This document shows, in pieces, positions 1 to 7,790 of a DNA stretch of 64,000 bases. How positions within the stretch are numbered: the stretch's first letter is position 1; every line of letters starts with the position of its first letter. The notes under the pieces were generated by a model, which ran no database searches, was not told where the DNA came from, and was given only the letters and a program-made list of their open reading frames with translations. Source of the stretch: Agrococcus sp. ARC_14 (GTDB lineage: Bacteria > Actinomycetota > Actinomycetes > Actinomycetales > Microbacteriaceae); assembly GCF_022436485.1 (NCBI RefSeq), contig NZ_JAKUDO010000001.1, positions 620,001 to 684,000 on the forward strand, given 5' to 3'. Position numbers and translations under genes: made by a program.

Positions 1-1455
1 GACGGTGGCGGCGTGCACCGCCTCATCCACCGAGATGCGCTCGTGCGCGCCGTAGTCGAGACCCTCCTCGCTGCGCCGCTCGACGAACGACTGGATGCCC
101 AGCAGGGGAGCGCCGGGCGCCACCGGGCGGTCGGAGGAGAAGGCGAGCGGCAGGCCGGCGTCGAGCTGGCTGCGCGCGCGGATCGACCACTCGCCGCGCT
201 GCTGCCCGACGGGGCCGCGGATGCCCTCGCCGAAGGAGGGGATGAAGCTCGGCTGCACCACGCAGGCGACCTGCAGCGCCGCGAGCCGCTCGAGCTGGTC
301 GGGTCGCACGACCATGCCGTGCTCGACGCGGTTCGGCACCGACGGGGTGCCGTTCGCCCGAATGGCCTCCTCGATCGCGTCGAGCGCGAAGTCGAGGGCC
401 GCGTCGCCGACGGCGTGCAGCGCGAGCGACCAGCCGGCCGCGGCCGCTTCGAGGACGCGCGTGCGCATGATCTCCGGATCGTCCTGCAGGTAGCCGTGGT
501 AGCCGGGGCAGCCCTCGTAGTCCTCGCGCATCTGCGCGGTGCGGCCGAGGATCGAGCCGTCGGTGAACACCTTCACCGGGCCCAGCTGCAGCCAGTCGTC
601 GCCCCAGCCGGTGCGCATGCCGGCGCCGAAGCCGCGCCGCGCCGCCTCGTCGGCGTGCCCCGGGATCGCCTGCAGCGCGTCCATCACGGGCATCACCTGC
701 ATGCGGGTGCGCAGCAGGCCGGCATCCCGCGCCGACTGGTAGGCGGCCAGCTCTGCGGGGGCGTGACCGATCCAGCCGCCCGCGACCCCCGCATCCGTCA
801 CGCTCGTCAGCCCTTCGCGGGCGTAGTGCTCGGTGGCGAGCGCGAGCGCGCGTTCGATCGTGGCCAGCGGGTAGGGGAGCAGGATGTCCTGCACGAGCGT
901 CATCGCGCGCTCCTCGAGCACGCCGGTGGGCCTGCCGGCGTCGTCGACGCGGATGACGCCACCCTCGAGGGCGGGCACGTCGCGGTCGTCGACGCCCGCG
1001 AGCGCGAGCCCGGCGGTGCTCGCCTGGCCGGAGTGGCCCGAGGCGTGCTTGATCCAGACCGGGCGACCGCCGCTCGCGGCGTCGAGGCGGTCGCGGTCGG
1101 GGTGGGTGCTGCCGAGCAGCACCGGGTTGTAGCCGGCGGCGACAACCCACGCGCCCGCCTCCGTCGTCTGCGCCTGCGCCTCGATCACGCGGTAGATGTC
1201 GTCGAGCGAGGTCACGGCCGAGAGATCGGCGTCCATCAGCGTGGTGCCGAACCAGACGCTGTGCGCGTGCACGTCGTTGAAGCCCGGCAGCAGCGCCAGG
1301 CCGCCGGCGTCGATCGTCTCGCGGGCCTCGAGCCCGTCGAGCTGCTCATCGAGCGCCACCACGCGGCCGTCGAGCACGGCAAGCGCGCTCGCCTCCGGCC
1401 GCTCGGCATCGCGGGTGTCGATGCGCGCGTTCCGCACGATCAGGTCGACGATCAT
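1..1455 (-). CDS. YtcJ-like amidohydrolase (3' end outside window)
   Basis: Reading the minus strand from an ATG at 1455 gives 485 codons with no stop before the window edge, so the C-terminus is missing. The N-terminal beta domain runs into a metal-binding HxH (GFNDVHAH, residues about 58-65). Further conserved pieces are an LGPVKVFTDGSI motif and a C-terminal SSDRP motif, typical of the YtcJ-like amidohydrolase family 3. The substrate is unknown; family members hydrolyse amides or formamides. A GAAGGAG ribosome binding site lies just upstream of the ATG. The gene is divergent from an MFS symporter, so the pair may import and hydrolyse one compound, which is inference. No signal peptide, so cytoplasmic. 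Confidence 0.85.
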   Translation of the reverse strand, partial: MIVDLIVRNARIDTRDAERPEASALAVLDGRVVALDEQLDGLEARETIDAGGLALLPGFNDVHAHSVWFGTTLMDADLSAVTSLDDIYRVIEAQAQTTEAGAWVVAAGYNPVLLGSTHPDRDRLDAASGGRPVWIKHASGHSGQASTAGLALAGVDDRDVPALEGGVIRVDDAGRPTGVLEERAMTLVQDILLPYPLATIERALALATEHYAREGLTSVTDAGVAGGWIGHAPAELAAYQSARDAGLLRTRMQVMPVMDALQAIPGHADEAARRGFGAGMRTGWGDDWLQLGPVKVFTDGSILGRTAQMREDYEGCPGYHGYLQDDPEIMRTRVLEAAAAGWSLALHAVGDAALDFALDAIEEAIRANGTPSVPNRVEHGMVVRPDQLERLAALQVACVVQPSFIPSFGEGIRGPVGQQRGEWSIRARSQLDAGLPLAFSSDRPVAPGAPLLGIQSFVERRSEEGLDYGAHERISVDEAVHAATV

Positions 1456-1531
1456 CGGCTGGCTCCTTCGAACGGATGCGCAGTCCGGTCGGCCACAGGA
1501 TCGTTCTGGACCCGAAACGCGCGCGTCACAA

Positions 1532-1547
1532 ACATCATATGTACTAT
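1532..1547. promoter_or_regulatory. AT-rich divergent promoter region with small inverted repeat
   Basis: In the 155-base gap between the amidohydrolase and the MFS gene there is one AT-rich patch. It contains ACAT-cat-ATGT (1532-1542) followed by TACTAT (1542-1547), a plausible -10 for the rightward gene. The short inverted repeat could be part of a site for the GntR-family regulator at 3055, but four-base arms are weak evidence. Confidence 0.3.
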
Positions 1548-1610
1548 CTACACCACGGCAACGAAGCCGAACCCGTGGCACCCCTGCCCGTCCCCTCGGA
1601 GATGCACCCT

Positions 1611-2957
1611 ATGGCAACCAGCACAGCACCCAGTTCCCCGTCCGCGGCCCAGGCGAACGTCAAGCGCCTGCGCCGTGTCGCGATGACCTCCTTCATGGGC
1701 ACCGCGATGGAGTGGTACGACTACTTCATCTACGGACTGCTCGCCGCGCTCGTGTTCGACGAGCTCTTCTTCCCGAGCTTCGACCCGGCCGTCGGCACCG
1801 TGCTCGCCCTGCTGAGCTTCGGCATCGGCTTCGTCGCCCGCCCGGTGGGCGCGGTCATCTTCGGCCACCTCGGTGACCGCATCGGCCGCAAGAAGACGCT
1901 CATCATCACGTTGCTGGTGATCGGTCTCTCCACCGGAATCATCGGCCTGCTGCCGACCTTCGACGCCATCGGCTTCGCGGCTCCCATCATCCTCACCGCG
2001 CTGCGCTTCATCCAGGGCCTCTCGCTCGGCGGCGAGTGGAGCGGCGCGGTGCTGCTCGCGGTCGAGCACGCCCCGGCCAAGCAGCGCGCGTTCTACGGCG
2101 CGATGCCGCAGTACGGCTCGCCGGTCGGCACCCTCGTGTCGTCGGGTGTCGTCGCAGCCGTGACGCTGCTGCCCCACGATCAGCTGCTCGCCTGGGGCTG
2201 GCGCATCCCGTTCCTGCTCTCGTTCGTCTTCCTGGCCGTCGCGCTCTACATGCGCCTGCGCGTCGAGGAGTCGCCGGTGTTCACCGATGTCGTGCAGGTG
2301 CAGGTCGCCGAGAAGATCGCGCAGGAGCACCGCAAGCCGCTGCCGCTCGTCGAGGTCTTCCGCCACGCGGGCGGCAGGGTGCTGATCGTCATCGCCACGG
2401 TGCTGTTCGCCTCCGGCGGCTTCTTCCTCATGACCACCTACGCGGTGAGCTTCGGCACCGGGGAGCTCGGCATGGAGCCGTGGCAGCTGCTCACCGCCAC
2501 GATGATCGGTGCGGTGCTCGAAGCCGTCGGCATCTACATCGGCGCGAGGCTCGGCGATCGCTGGGGCGCCTGGAAGACCGTCGCCTACGGCGGCATCCTC
2601 GCGGTCGTGCTCGTCGTGCCCATCGCCTTCATGCTGGGCTCGGGCGTCGAGGTGCTGGTGATCGCCGCGATCGCGATCGGCATCGGCATGCTCGGCATCC
2701 CCTACGGCCCCCTCGGCACGATGCTGTCCGAGCTGTTCCCTGCCCGCTACCGCTATTCGGGCGTCGCCGTCTCGTACAACATCGGCGGCATGATCGGTGG
2801 CTTCGTGCCCTCGATCGCCGGGGCCTTCGCCCTTGTCGTCGGCAGTGCTGTCGTCGTCATCCCGGTGCTGCTCGGCATCATCATGCTGCTGTGCGTGATC
2901 GGCGGTTTCATCGCCGGCCACGTGCTCTCGCGCCAGCAGGAGACGATCGAAGCCTGA
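1611..2957 (+). CDS. MFS transporter, metabolite:H+ symporter (MHS) family
   Basis: A 448-residue, twelve-helix major facilitator. The N-terminal GTAMEWYDYFIYG segment and the loop GHLGDRIGRKK after the second helix are the hallmarks of the MHS subgroup (ProP, ShiA, KgtP, citrate and dicarboxylate symporters), which import organic acids or zwitterions with protons. The substrate cannot be read from sequence. The ATG at 1611 is chosen because GGAG at 1598-1601 sits nine bases upstream; an ATG at 1602 and longer upstream extensions lack the family's compact start. It is divergent from an amidohydrolase and followed by a FadR-type regulator, which suggests a small regulated catabolic unit. Confidence 0.85.
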   Translation: MATSTAPSSPSAAQANVKRLRRVAMTSFMGTAMEWYDYFIYGLLAALVFDELFFPSFDPAVGTVLALLSFGIGFVARPVGAVIFGHLGDRIGRKKTLIITLLVIGLSTGIIGLLPTFDAIGFAAPIILTALRFIQGLSLGGEWSGAVLLAVEHAPAKQRAFYGAMPQYGSPVGTLVSSGVVAAVTLLPHDQLLAWGWRIPFLLSFVFLAVALYMRLRVEESPVFTDVVQVQVAEKIAQEHRKPLPLVEVFRHAGGRVLIVIATVLFASGGFFLMTTYAVSFGTGELGMEPWQLLTATMIGAVLEAVGIYIGARLGDRWGAWKTVAYGGILAVVLVVPIAFMLGSGVEVLVIAAIAIGIGMLGIPYGPLGTMLSELFPARYRYSGVAVSYNIGGMIGGFVPSIAGAFALVVGSAVVVIPVLLGIIMLLCVIGGFIAGHVLSRQQETIEA

Positions 2958-2965
2958 CGCCCCGT

Positions 2966-2998
2966 GCTGCTGCACCGCCGCGACGGCGGTGCAGCAGC
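2966..2998 (+). terminator. Perfect 14-bp hairpin after MFS gene
   Basis: Arms 2966-2979 and 2985-2998 are perfectly complementary around a five-base loop, beginning eight bases after the MFS stop codon. There is no T tract, as is common for terminators in GC-rich actinobacteria. Confidence 0.7.
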
Positions 2999-3054
2999 CT
3001 CGGCATCCGCAGCGCGTCGATACGATGGATCGCCGCATCGAGAAGGAGAGCCCC

Positions 3055-3828
3055 ATGACGGTCAGCTCGGCGGTGCGCGATGCGTGGTCGGGCGCGGCGA
3101 GCGCGGTCGGCGATCTGAAGAGCGATCGGGTGCGTGCCGTGCTCGAGCAGCAGATCCTGAGCGGCGAGCTCGCCACGGGCACCCTGCTGCCGCCCGAGCC
3201 CGAGCTCAGCGAGGCGCTGGGCGTCAGTCGCACGGTGCTGCGCGACGCCGTGCGCGCGCTCGTCGCCCGCGGGCTGCTGACCGTGCGGCAGGGGAGGGGC
3301 ACCATCGTCGCCGAGCCCAGCGACGCCGCCCTGGCCAGCGCCATGGTCGCGCTGCTGGCGCGCTCGACGGTCACGGTCGGTGATGTGATGGATGCGCGCA
3401 TCACGATCGAGACGATGCTCGCGCGGCTCGCGGCCGAGTCGGGCACGCAGGACGACTGGGATGCGCTGGCCGCCCACGAGCAGGCGCTCATGGGCGCGAT
3501 CAGGGCAGGGGACGACGTCGCGGCGCACCAGGCGCACGCGGCGTTCCACGCCGGCATCCTGCACGCGACGCACCAGCCGGCGCTCGCCCTGATGCTGCAC
3601 CCGATGAACAAGGTCGCGCTGCTCACGGGCGCAGCGTCGGTGCGCCGCGGCGCGATGGAGGACTGGGATCTCGAGGCGCACCGGGCGATCCTGGATGCGC
3701 TGCGGCTCGGCGATGCCGATGCCGCAGCGGAGGCCATGCGCAGGCACTTCGCCGACCTGGCGAAGTCGCCGCTCTACCTCGAGCTGCTCGGCCGCCCCTT
3801 CGCCGAGGCGTACTTCAGCGCCCCGTAG
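3055..3828 (+). CDS. FadR/GntR-family transcriptional regulator
   Basis: A 257-residue protein with an N-terminal winged helix-turn-helix (about residues 25-90, including ALGVSRTVLRDAVRALVARG) and an all-helical C-terminal FCD ligand-binding domain. That order defines the FadR subfamily of GntR regulators, usually repressors of organic acid or sugar acid genes. The ATG at 3055 has GAAGGAG directly upstream, so in-frame upstream codons are unlikely to be used. It follows the MHS transporter, separated by a hairpin, and is probably its regulator together with the divergent amidohydrolase. It converges with the flavoprotein gene, with only six bases between stop codons. Confidence 0.88.
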   Translation: MTVSSAVRDAWSGAASAVGDLKSDRVRAVLEQQILSGELATGTLLPPEPELSEALGVSRTVLRDAVRALVARGLLTVRQGRGTIVAEPSDAALASAMVALLARSTVTVGDVMDARITIETMLARLAAESGTQDDWDALAAHEQALMGAIRAGDDVAAHQAHAAFHAGILHATHQPALALMLHPMNKVALLTGAASVRRGAMEDWDLEAHRAILDALRLGDADAAAEAMRRHFADLAKSPLYLELLGRPFAEAYFSAP

Positions 3829-3834
3829 GACCGG

Positions 3835-5130
3835 CTAGGGACGACTCGCGATCGTCACCTGCTGCGGCGTCGCAGGAGCCGCGCAGCAGCCGCCCGCGTC
3901 ATCGAAGCTGCCGCTGCCGCCGCACACGCCGGTCGCCGGGAGCACGAGCTCGTTCCGTGCCGCCGCGGCATGGTCGCCTGCGAGGTGGGCGACCACGCTG
4001 CGGACCTGCTCATAGCCCGTGAGCGCGAGGAAGGTGGGGGCACGCCCATAGCTCTTCGCCCCGATGACGAAGAAGTCCGGCTCGGGCTGGGCGAGCTCGG
4101 CCACCCCGGTCGCGGCGACGGTGCCGCACGAGTGCACGTTGGGATCGATCTCGGCCGCGAGCGCCGCCACCGAGTCGAGCGACGGGTCGATCGCGACGCG
4201 CAGCTCGGTGAGGATCGAGAGATCTGGGCGGAAGCCCGTGAGCGCGAACAGCCGATCCACCGGGCCGACCGCACGGCCGTCATCGGCCAGGATCTCGATG
4301 CCCTCCCGGCCATCGCGGATCTCCGTCACGCGGAACCCCGTGACGACCTCCACCGCGCCGCGCTCGATCGCCCTGCCCGCGCGGACGCCGAGCGCCGCGC
4401 GGTGCGGCAGGGCGTCGGCCTCTCCGCCGCCGAGCGCAGCGGTGGCGCTGCCGCGGCGGAGCAACCACGTCACGCGCGTGCCGGGCGCCCGGTCTGCGAG
4501 CTCTGCCAGCCGCAGGACGGTGTGCACGGCGGAGTGCCCGGCCCCGACGACCGCGACGTGCCTGCCCGCGAGCTCCGACACATCCGCCGGGATCCGGTAG
4601 TCGACCCTGGCCGCCGCGGTGATCTCGCCCATCGCCGGGAGGCCGTCAGAGCCGGCGGGGCCCGGCGTGCTCCAGGTGCCCGAGGCGTCGAGCACGGCGC
4701 GTGCCAGCAGTCGCTGCTCGTTGCCTTCGGCATCGACGACCCTGACGGCGAACGGCTGCTCGGCACGGCCGCTGTCGATCACCTTGTCGCGACCCAGGCG
4801 GGTGATGCCGGTGACCTCGTGGCGGGTGCGAACGCGATCGCCGAGGGCCGCAGCGAGGGGATGGAGGTAGTCGCGCACCCAGGCGGAGGCCTTGGGGTAG
4901 CCGCTGCTCGGGATCGGGTGGCCGGTCGCCTCCAGCCGTCGGCGGCTCGCGCTGTCGACGAGCTCGTCCCAGGCGGAGAACAGGCGCACGTGACCCCACT
5001 CGGCGACGGCGGCGCCGGCGATCTCTCCGCGCTCGAGCACCAGCGGCTCGAGCCCTCGCTCCAGCAGATGCGCTGCTGCGGCGAGGCCCTGCGGGCCGGC
5101 GCCGATGACGATCACGGGAAGTTCGGCCAC
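3835..5130 (-). CDS. FAD/NAD(P)-binding flavoprotein next to arsR (ArsO-like)
   Basis: A 431-residue flavoprotein with an N-terminal FAD motif GAGPQG (residues 10-15) and a second dinucleotide motif VVGAGHSAVH in the middle, as in flavin-dependent monooxygenases and thioredoxin-reductase-like enzymes. The GTG at 5130 is the start because GAGGAG sits six bases upstream. The C-terminal tail is rich in small residues and carries Cys403, Cys415 and Cys416 (ending in a GGCCAAP context), which could bind a soft metal or metalloid. It is divergent from an arsR gene and shares its operator. Homologues near arsR are often called ArsO, but their reaction is not established, so the arsenic role is inference. 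Confidence 0.75.
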   Translation of the reverse strand: MAELPVIVIGAGPQGLAAAAHLLERGLEPLVLERGEIAGAAVAEWGHVRLFSAWDELVDSASRRRLEATGHPIPSSGYPKASAWVRDYLHPLAAALGDRVRTRHEVTGITRLGRDKVIDSGRAEQPFAVRVVDAEGNEQRLLARAVLDASGTWSTPGPAGSDGLPAMGEITAAARVDYRIPADVSELAGRHVAVVGAGHSAVHTVLRLAELADRAPGTRVTWLLRRGSATAALGGGEADALPHRAALGVRAGRAIERGAVEVVTGFRVTEIRDGREGIEILADDGRAVGPVDRLFALTGFRPDLSILTELRVAIDPSLDSVAALAAEIDPNVHSCGTVAATGVAELAQPEPDFFVIGAKSYGRAPTFLALTGYEQVRSVVAHLAGDHAAAARNELVLPATGVCGGSGSFDDAGGCCAAPATPQQVTIASRP

Positions 5131-5176
5131 GATGGGCTCCTCACATCGAAAGGTGTCGATGGGACGAGCATGTGTG

Positions 5177-5200
5177 ACGCATCGACGTTTGTCAATGCGT
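5177..5200. promoter_or_regulatory. Candidate ArsR operator (10-bp arms)
   Basis: Left arm ACGCATCGAC (5177-5186) and right arm GTCAATGCGT (5191-5200) match in nine of ten positions around a four-base spacer. The element lies between the divergent flavoprotein and arsR starts, ending 17 bases before the arsR ATG, so a bound repressor could block both promoters. Confidence 0.65.
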
Positions 5201-5216
5201 GTGGCACACTGAGCGC

Positions 5217-5558
5217 ATGACCGCGACCTCCGTGACCGCTCCGTCGTCATGCTGCGCACCGGCCGAGGGGGCGGGACTCAGCATCGACGAGGCGCAGCCG
5301 CTCGCGAGCGTGTGGAAGGCGCTCGGCGACCCGACGCGCGTGCGCCTGCTGTCGCTCATCGCTGCGGGCGAGGGTGGCGAAGCATGCATCTGCGACCTCC
5401 AGGAGCCCGTCGGGCTCTCGCAGGGCACCGTGTCGCACCACATGCGCATCCTCGTGGAGGCAGGGCTGGTAGAGCGAGAGCAGCGAGGCAAGTGGGCGTA
5501 CTACTCGGTCGTCCGTCCTGCGCTCGACGATGCGGCCGCGGCGCTGCGAGCGCTCTGA
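5217..5558 (+). CDS. arsR: ArsR-family metalloid-responsive repressor
   Basis: A 113-residue winged-helix repressor. It has both cysteine sets seen in the actinobacterial (Corynebacterium glutamicum-type) ArsR: adjacent Cys12-Cys13 near the N-terminus and ACICDL with Cys57 and Cys59 at the start of the DNA-binding region. The recognition region GLSQGTVSHHMRILVEAGLV is well conserved. In C. glutamicum the N-terminal pair and the later cysteine form the arsenite site, so arsenite or antimonite sensing is likely. The start at 5217 gives a compact product of family length. The gene overlies a clear operator and is followed after ten bases by an MFS pump gene. Confidence 0.88.
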   Translation: MTATSVTAPSSCCAPAEGAGLSIDEAQPLASVWKALGDPTRVRLLSLIAAGEGGEACICDLQEPVGLSQGTVSHHMRILVEAGLVEREQRGKWAYYSVVRPALDDAAAALRAL

Positions 5559-5568
5559 CGTCTGCCGC

Positions 5569-6765
5569 ATGCCTTCCCGCTCGGCCGCCGCGACGACCGC
5601 ATCGCTGCGCTCGCGTGGCGACGGGCGACTCGCTGCGCTCGCGGTCGGGCAGGTCATCAGCTGGGGCATCCTCTACTACGCGCTGATCGTCGCCGCCCCC
5701 GCGATCGCCGTGGACACGGGCTGGTCGCTCGTGGAGATCACGGTGAGCTTCTCCATCGGCCTCGTGGCATCGGCGATCGCGGGGATCGTCGTCGGCCGAC
5801 TCCTCGACGCCGGCAGCCCGCGCATCGTCATGACGCTCGGCAGCGTGGTCGGCGCGGCCGGGCTGGTGGTCGTCAGCACGGCTGGCGACCTGCTGGGCTT
5901 CACCGCAGGCTGGATCATCGTGGGCGTCGGGCAATCGGCGGTGCTCTATCAGGCGGCGTTCACCGTGATCGCGCGGCGGTCTCGCGATCGGCGCCGCCGC
6001 ACGATGACGATCGTCACCCTGGCGGGCGGGCTCGCCTCCACGGTCTTCGCCCCGATCGTCGCCGGCCTGCTCTCGGTGCTGGACTGGCGCGCCACGCTGC
6101 TGCTGCTCGCCGTGCTGCTGTGTGCGACCACGACGCCGCTCCACTGGCTGAGCCTCGAGCGCCGCTGGCCACCGAGCGCGCCCGCGGCTCCCCACGATGC
6201 AGACCACAGCCTCGGCGAGGTGCTGCGCACGCGTCGGTTCTGGATGCTCGAGCTCGCGATGATCGCGCTGACGGCGTCGCTCTACGGCGTCACGCTCGCC
6301 GTCATCCCGCTCTTCGAGGAGAAGGGCATCACCTATGTGCTCGCGGCCTGGGCGCTCGGGCTGCTCGGTGCTGGGCAGGTGATCGGGCGTCTCCTCTATG
6401 CCGTGGTGCCGCACGGAACCGCGCTCTGGGTGCCGCTCGCCGTGACGGCCGGGAGCGCGGCGGTCGTGCTCGCGCTGCTGGCCATCGTGCCCGGCCCGCC
6501 GTGGCTCCTGCTCGTGCTCGGCATCCTCGCCGGTGCGGTGCGCGGCGCCTCGACGCTCGTGCAGGGGTCGGCGGTGGCCGACCGATGGGGGACCAGGAAC
6601 TACGGTGCGATCAATGGCGTCTTCGCCGCGCCGATCACCGCCGTCGCCGCGGCCGGGCCGGCACTCGGCCCGCTGATCGCGACGGCCACGGGCTCCTACG
6701 CGGCGATGGGTGTCGCTGCTGCGGGCCTCGCGCTCGTCGCGCTCGCCATGGCGCGCTTCGCATGA
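5569..6765 (+). CDS. MFS transporter in ars-type operon
   Basis: A 398-residue, twelve-helix major facilitator beginning with a short basic segment before the first helix (VGQVISWGILYYALIVAA). It starts 11 bases after arsR on the same strand and should be cotranscribed. With an arsR regulator and the divergent flavoprotein, export of arsenite or of an organoarsenical is the most economical role; ArsK and ArsJ are known MFS arsenic pumps, but no neighbouring GAPDH gene is present as expected for ArsJ. Substrate therefore remains inference. An upstream in-frame ATG at 5530 would overlap arsR and is not preferred. Confidence 0.75.
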   Translation: MPSRSAAATTASLRSRGDGRLAALAVGQVISWGILYYALIVAAPAIAVDTGWSLVEITVSFSIGLVASAIAGIVVGRLLDAGSPRIVMTLGSVVGAAGLVVVSTAGDLLGFTAGWIIVGVGQSAVLYQAAFTVIARRSRDRRRRTMTIVTLAGGLASTVFAPIVAGLLSVLDWRATLLLLAVLLCATTTPLHWLSLERRWPPSAPAAPHDADHSLGEVLRTRRFWMLELAMIALTASLYGVTLAVIPLFEEKGITYVLAAWALGLLGAGQVIGRLLYAVVPHGTALWVPLAVTAGSAAVVLALLAIVPGPPWLLLVLGILAGAVRGASTLVQGSAVADRWGTRNYGAINGVFAAPITAVAAAGPALGPLIATATGSYAAMGVAAAGLALVALAMARFA

Positions 6766-6776
6766 GCGCCGCGCCG

Positions 6777-6782
6777 TAGGCT
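6777..6782 (+). promoter_or_regulatory. -10 hexamer TAGGCT, leaderless LysR gene
   Basis: TAGGCT lies exactly six bases before the GTG at 6789, with no ribosome binding site between, as expected of a leaderless transcript. Confidence 0.5.
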
Positions 6783-6788
6783 ACGGCT

Positions 6789-7682
6789 GTGCTCGACCTC
6801 CATCGCCTGGTGCTGCTGCGGGCCGTCGCGATGCACGGCAGCATCACTGCTGCGGCTCGCGAGCTCGCCTACAGCCACTCGGCGATCTCGCAGCAGCTCT
6901 CGCTGCTCGAGCGCGAGACCGGCGCGGTGCTGCTCGAGCGGGTGGGCCGCACCTCGCGACTGACGCCGGTGGGGCTCGAGCTCGTGCACAACACCGAGGC
7001 CGTGCTCGCCGCCATGGAGCGCGCCGAGACCGAGCTCGCCGCATCCCACGACCAGCCGCGCGGCGTCGTGACGGTGGCCGTGTTCACCTCCATCGGCCGC
7101 ATCGTGATGCCCGCCGCGCTGCAGCGGCTGGCCGAGACGCACCCGGGTCTGGATGTGCGGCTGCGCCGATCCGACCCGCAGGACTCCGTGCAGCGGCTCG
7201 TCTCGCGCCACGTCGATGCGGTCATCACCGACACCTTCCCCGGCACGCAGCTCTCGCCGGTCGGCGGCGTGCACGCATCCGTGATCGGCAGCGATCCGGT
7301 GCGCGGCTACCTGCCGGAGGCGCTGGCCGGCGCGCCCCTCGACCGCATCCCGTGGGTGATGGAGCCACCCGAGGCCGCCTCGACCCAGTGGGCGCTGCGC
7401 GTGTGCCGCGAGCGCGGCTTCGAGCCCCGCATCGCGCACGAATCCTCCGACATGCTCTTCCACCTGCGGCTGGTCGAAGCGGGCCTCGCCGCCGCCTTCC
7501 TGCCCGACCTCGTCGTGCGCGAGGCAGGCAGCGCTCTGGTGGCGAGCCCGCTCCTGCCTGCCAACGAGCACCGCGAGATCCTGGTGCTGACCCGCATCGG
7601 CGCCGAAGCGCATCCGGCATTCCTCGCCGTGCGTGAAGCGGTCGCGGACGCGCTGGCCGCATATGTCATCGAAACCGACTGA
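6789..7682 (+). CDS. LysR-family transcriptional regulator
   Basis: A 297-residue protein with the LysR N-terminal winged helix (LHRLVLLRAVAMHGSITAAA, then SHSAISQQLSLLE) and a periplasmic-binding-protein-like effector domain from about residue 90. It starts with GTG behind a leaderless-type promoter. It lies directly upstream of, and in the same direction as, the aminotransferase/aldehyde dehydrogenase operon, separated by 108 bases, and is the likely regulator of that operon, perhaps as an activator responding to its substrate. Same-direction placement is less usual than divergent placement for LysR targets, so the link is inference. Confidence 0.85.
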   Translation: MLDLHRLVLLRAVAMHGSITAAARELAYSHSAISQQLSLLERETGAVLLERVGRTSRLTPVGLELVHNTEAVLAAMERAETELAASHDQPRGVVTVAVFTSIGRIVMPAALQRLAETHPGLDVRLRRSDPQDSVQRLVSRHVDAVITDTFPGTQLSPVGGVHASVIGSDPVRGYLPEALAGAPLDRIPWVMEPPEAASTQWALRVCRERGFEPRIAHESSDMLFHLRLVEAGLAAAFLPDLVVREAGSALVASPLLPANEHREILVLTRIGAEAHPAFLAVREAVADALAAYVIETD

Positions 7683-7692
7683 TACCGGTCAT

Positions 7693-7719
7693 CAACCGTC
7701 GCTTTACGTAACCGTTCGA
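7693..7719 (+). promoter_or_regulatory. Motif pair CAACCGT / CGTTCGA upstream of aminotransferase
   Basis: CAACCGT (7693-7699) and CGTTCGA (7713-7719) occur in the 108-base gap before the operon. The same two heptamers recur before the permease gene at 12444-12460, ten bases closer together. They may mark a shared regulator site, but neither half is an inverted repeat. Confidence 0.3.
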
Positions 7720-7790
7720 GAGCCCTAGCGTTGCCGGTGGCCAGCCATGTCGAGCTGGTCACGCCAAGATTCTCGAGACGAGGAGAAGCG

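Noticed and set aside
5569..6765. ArsJ (organoarsenical-phosphoglycerate exporter)
   Set aside because: ArsJ works with a dedicated GAPDH encoded beside it; no GAPDH gene is present, so only a general ars-linked MFS call is supported.
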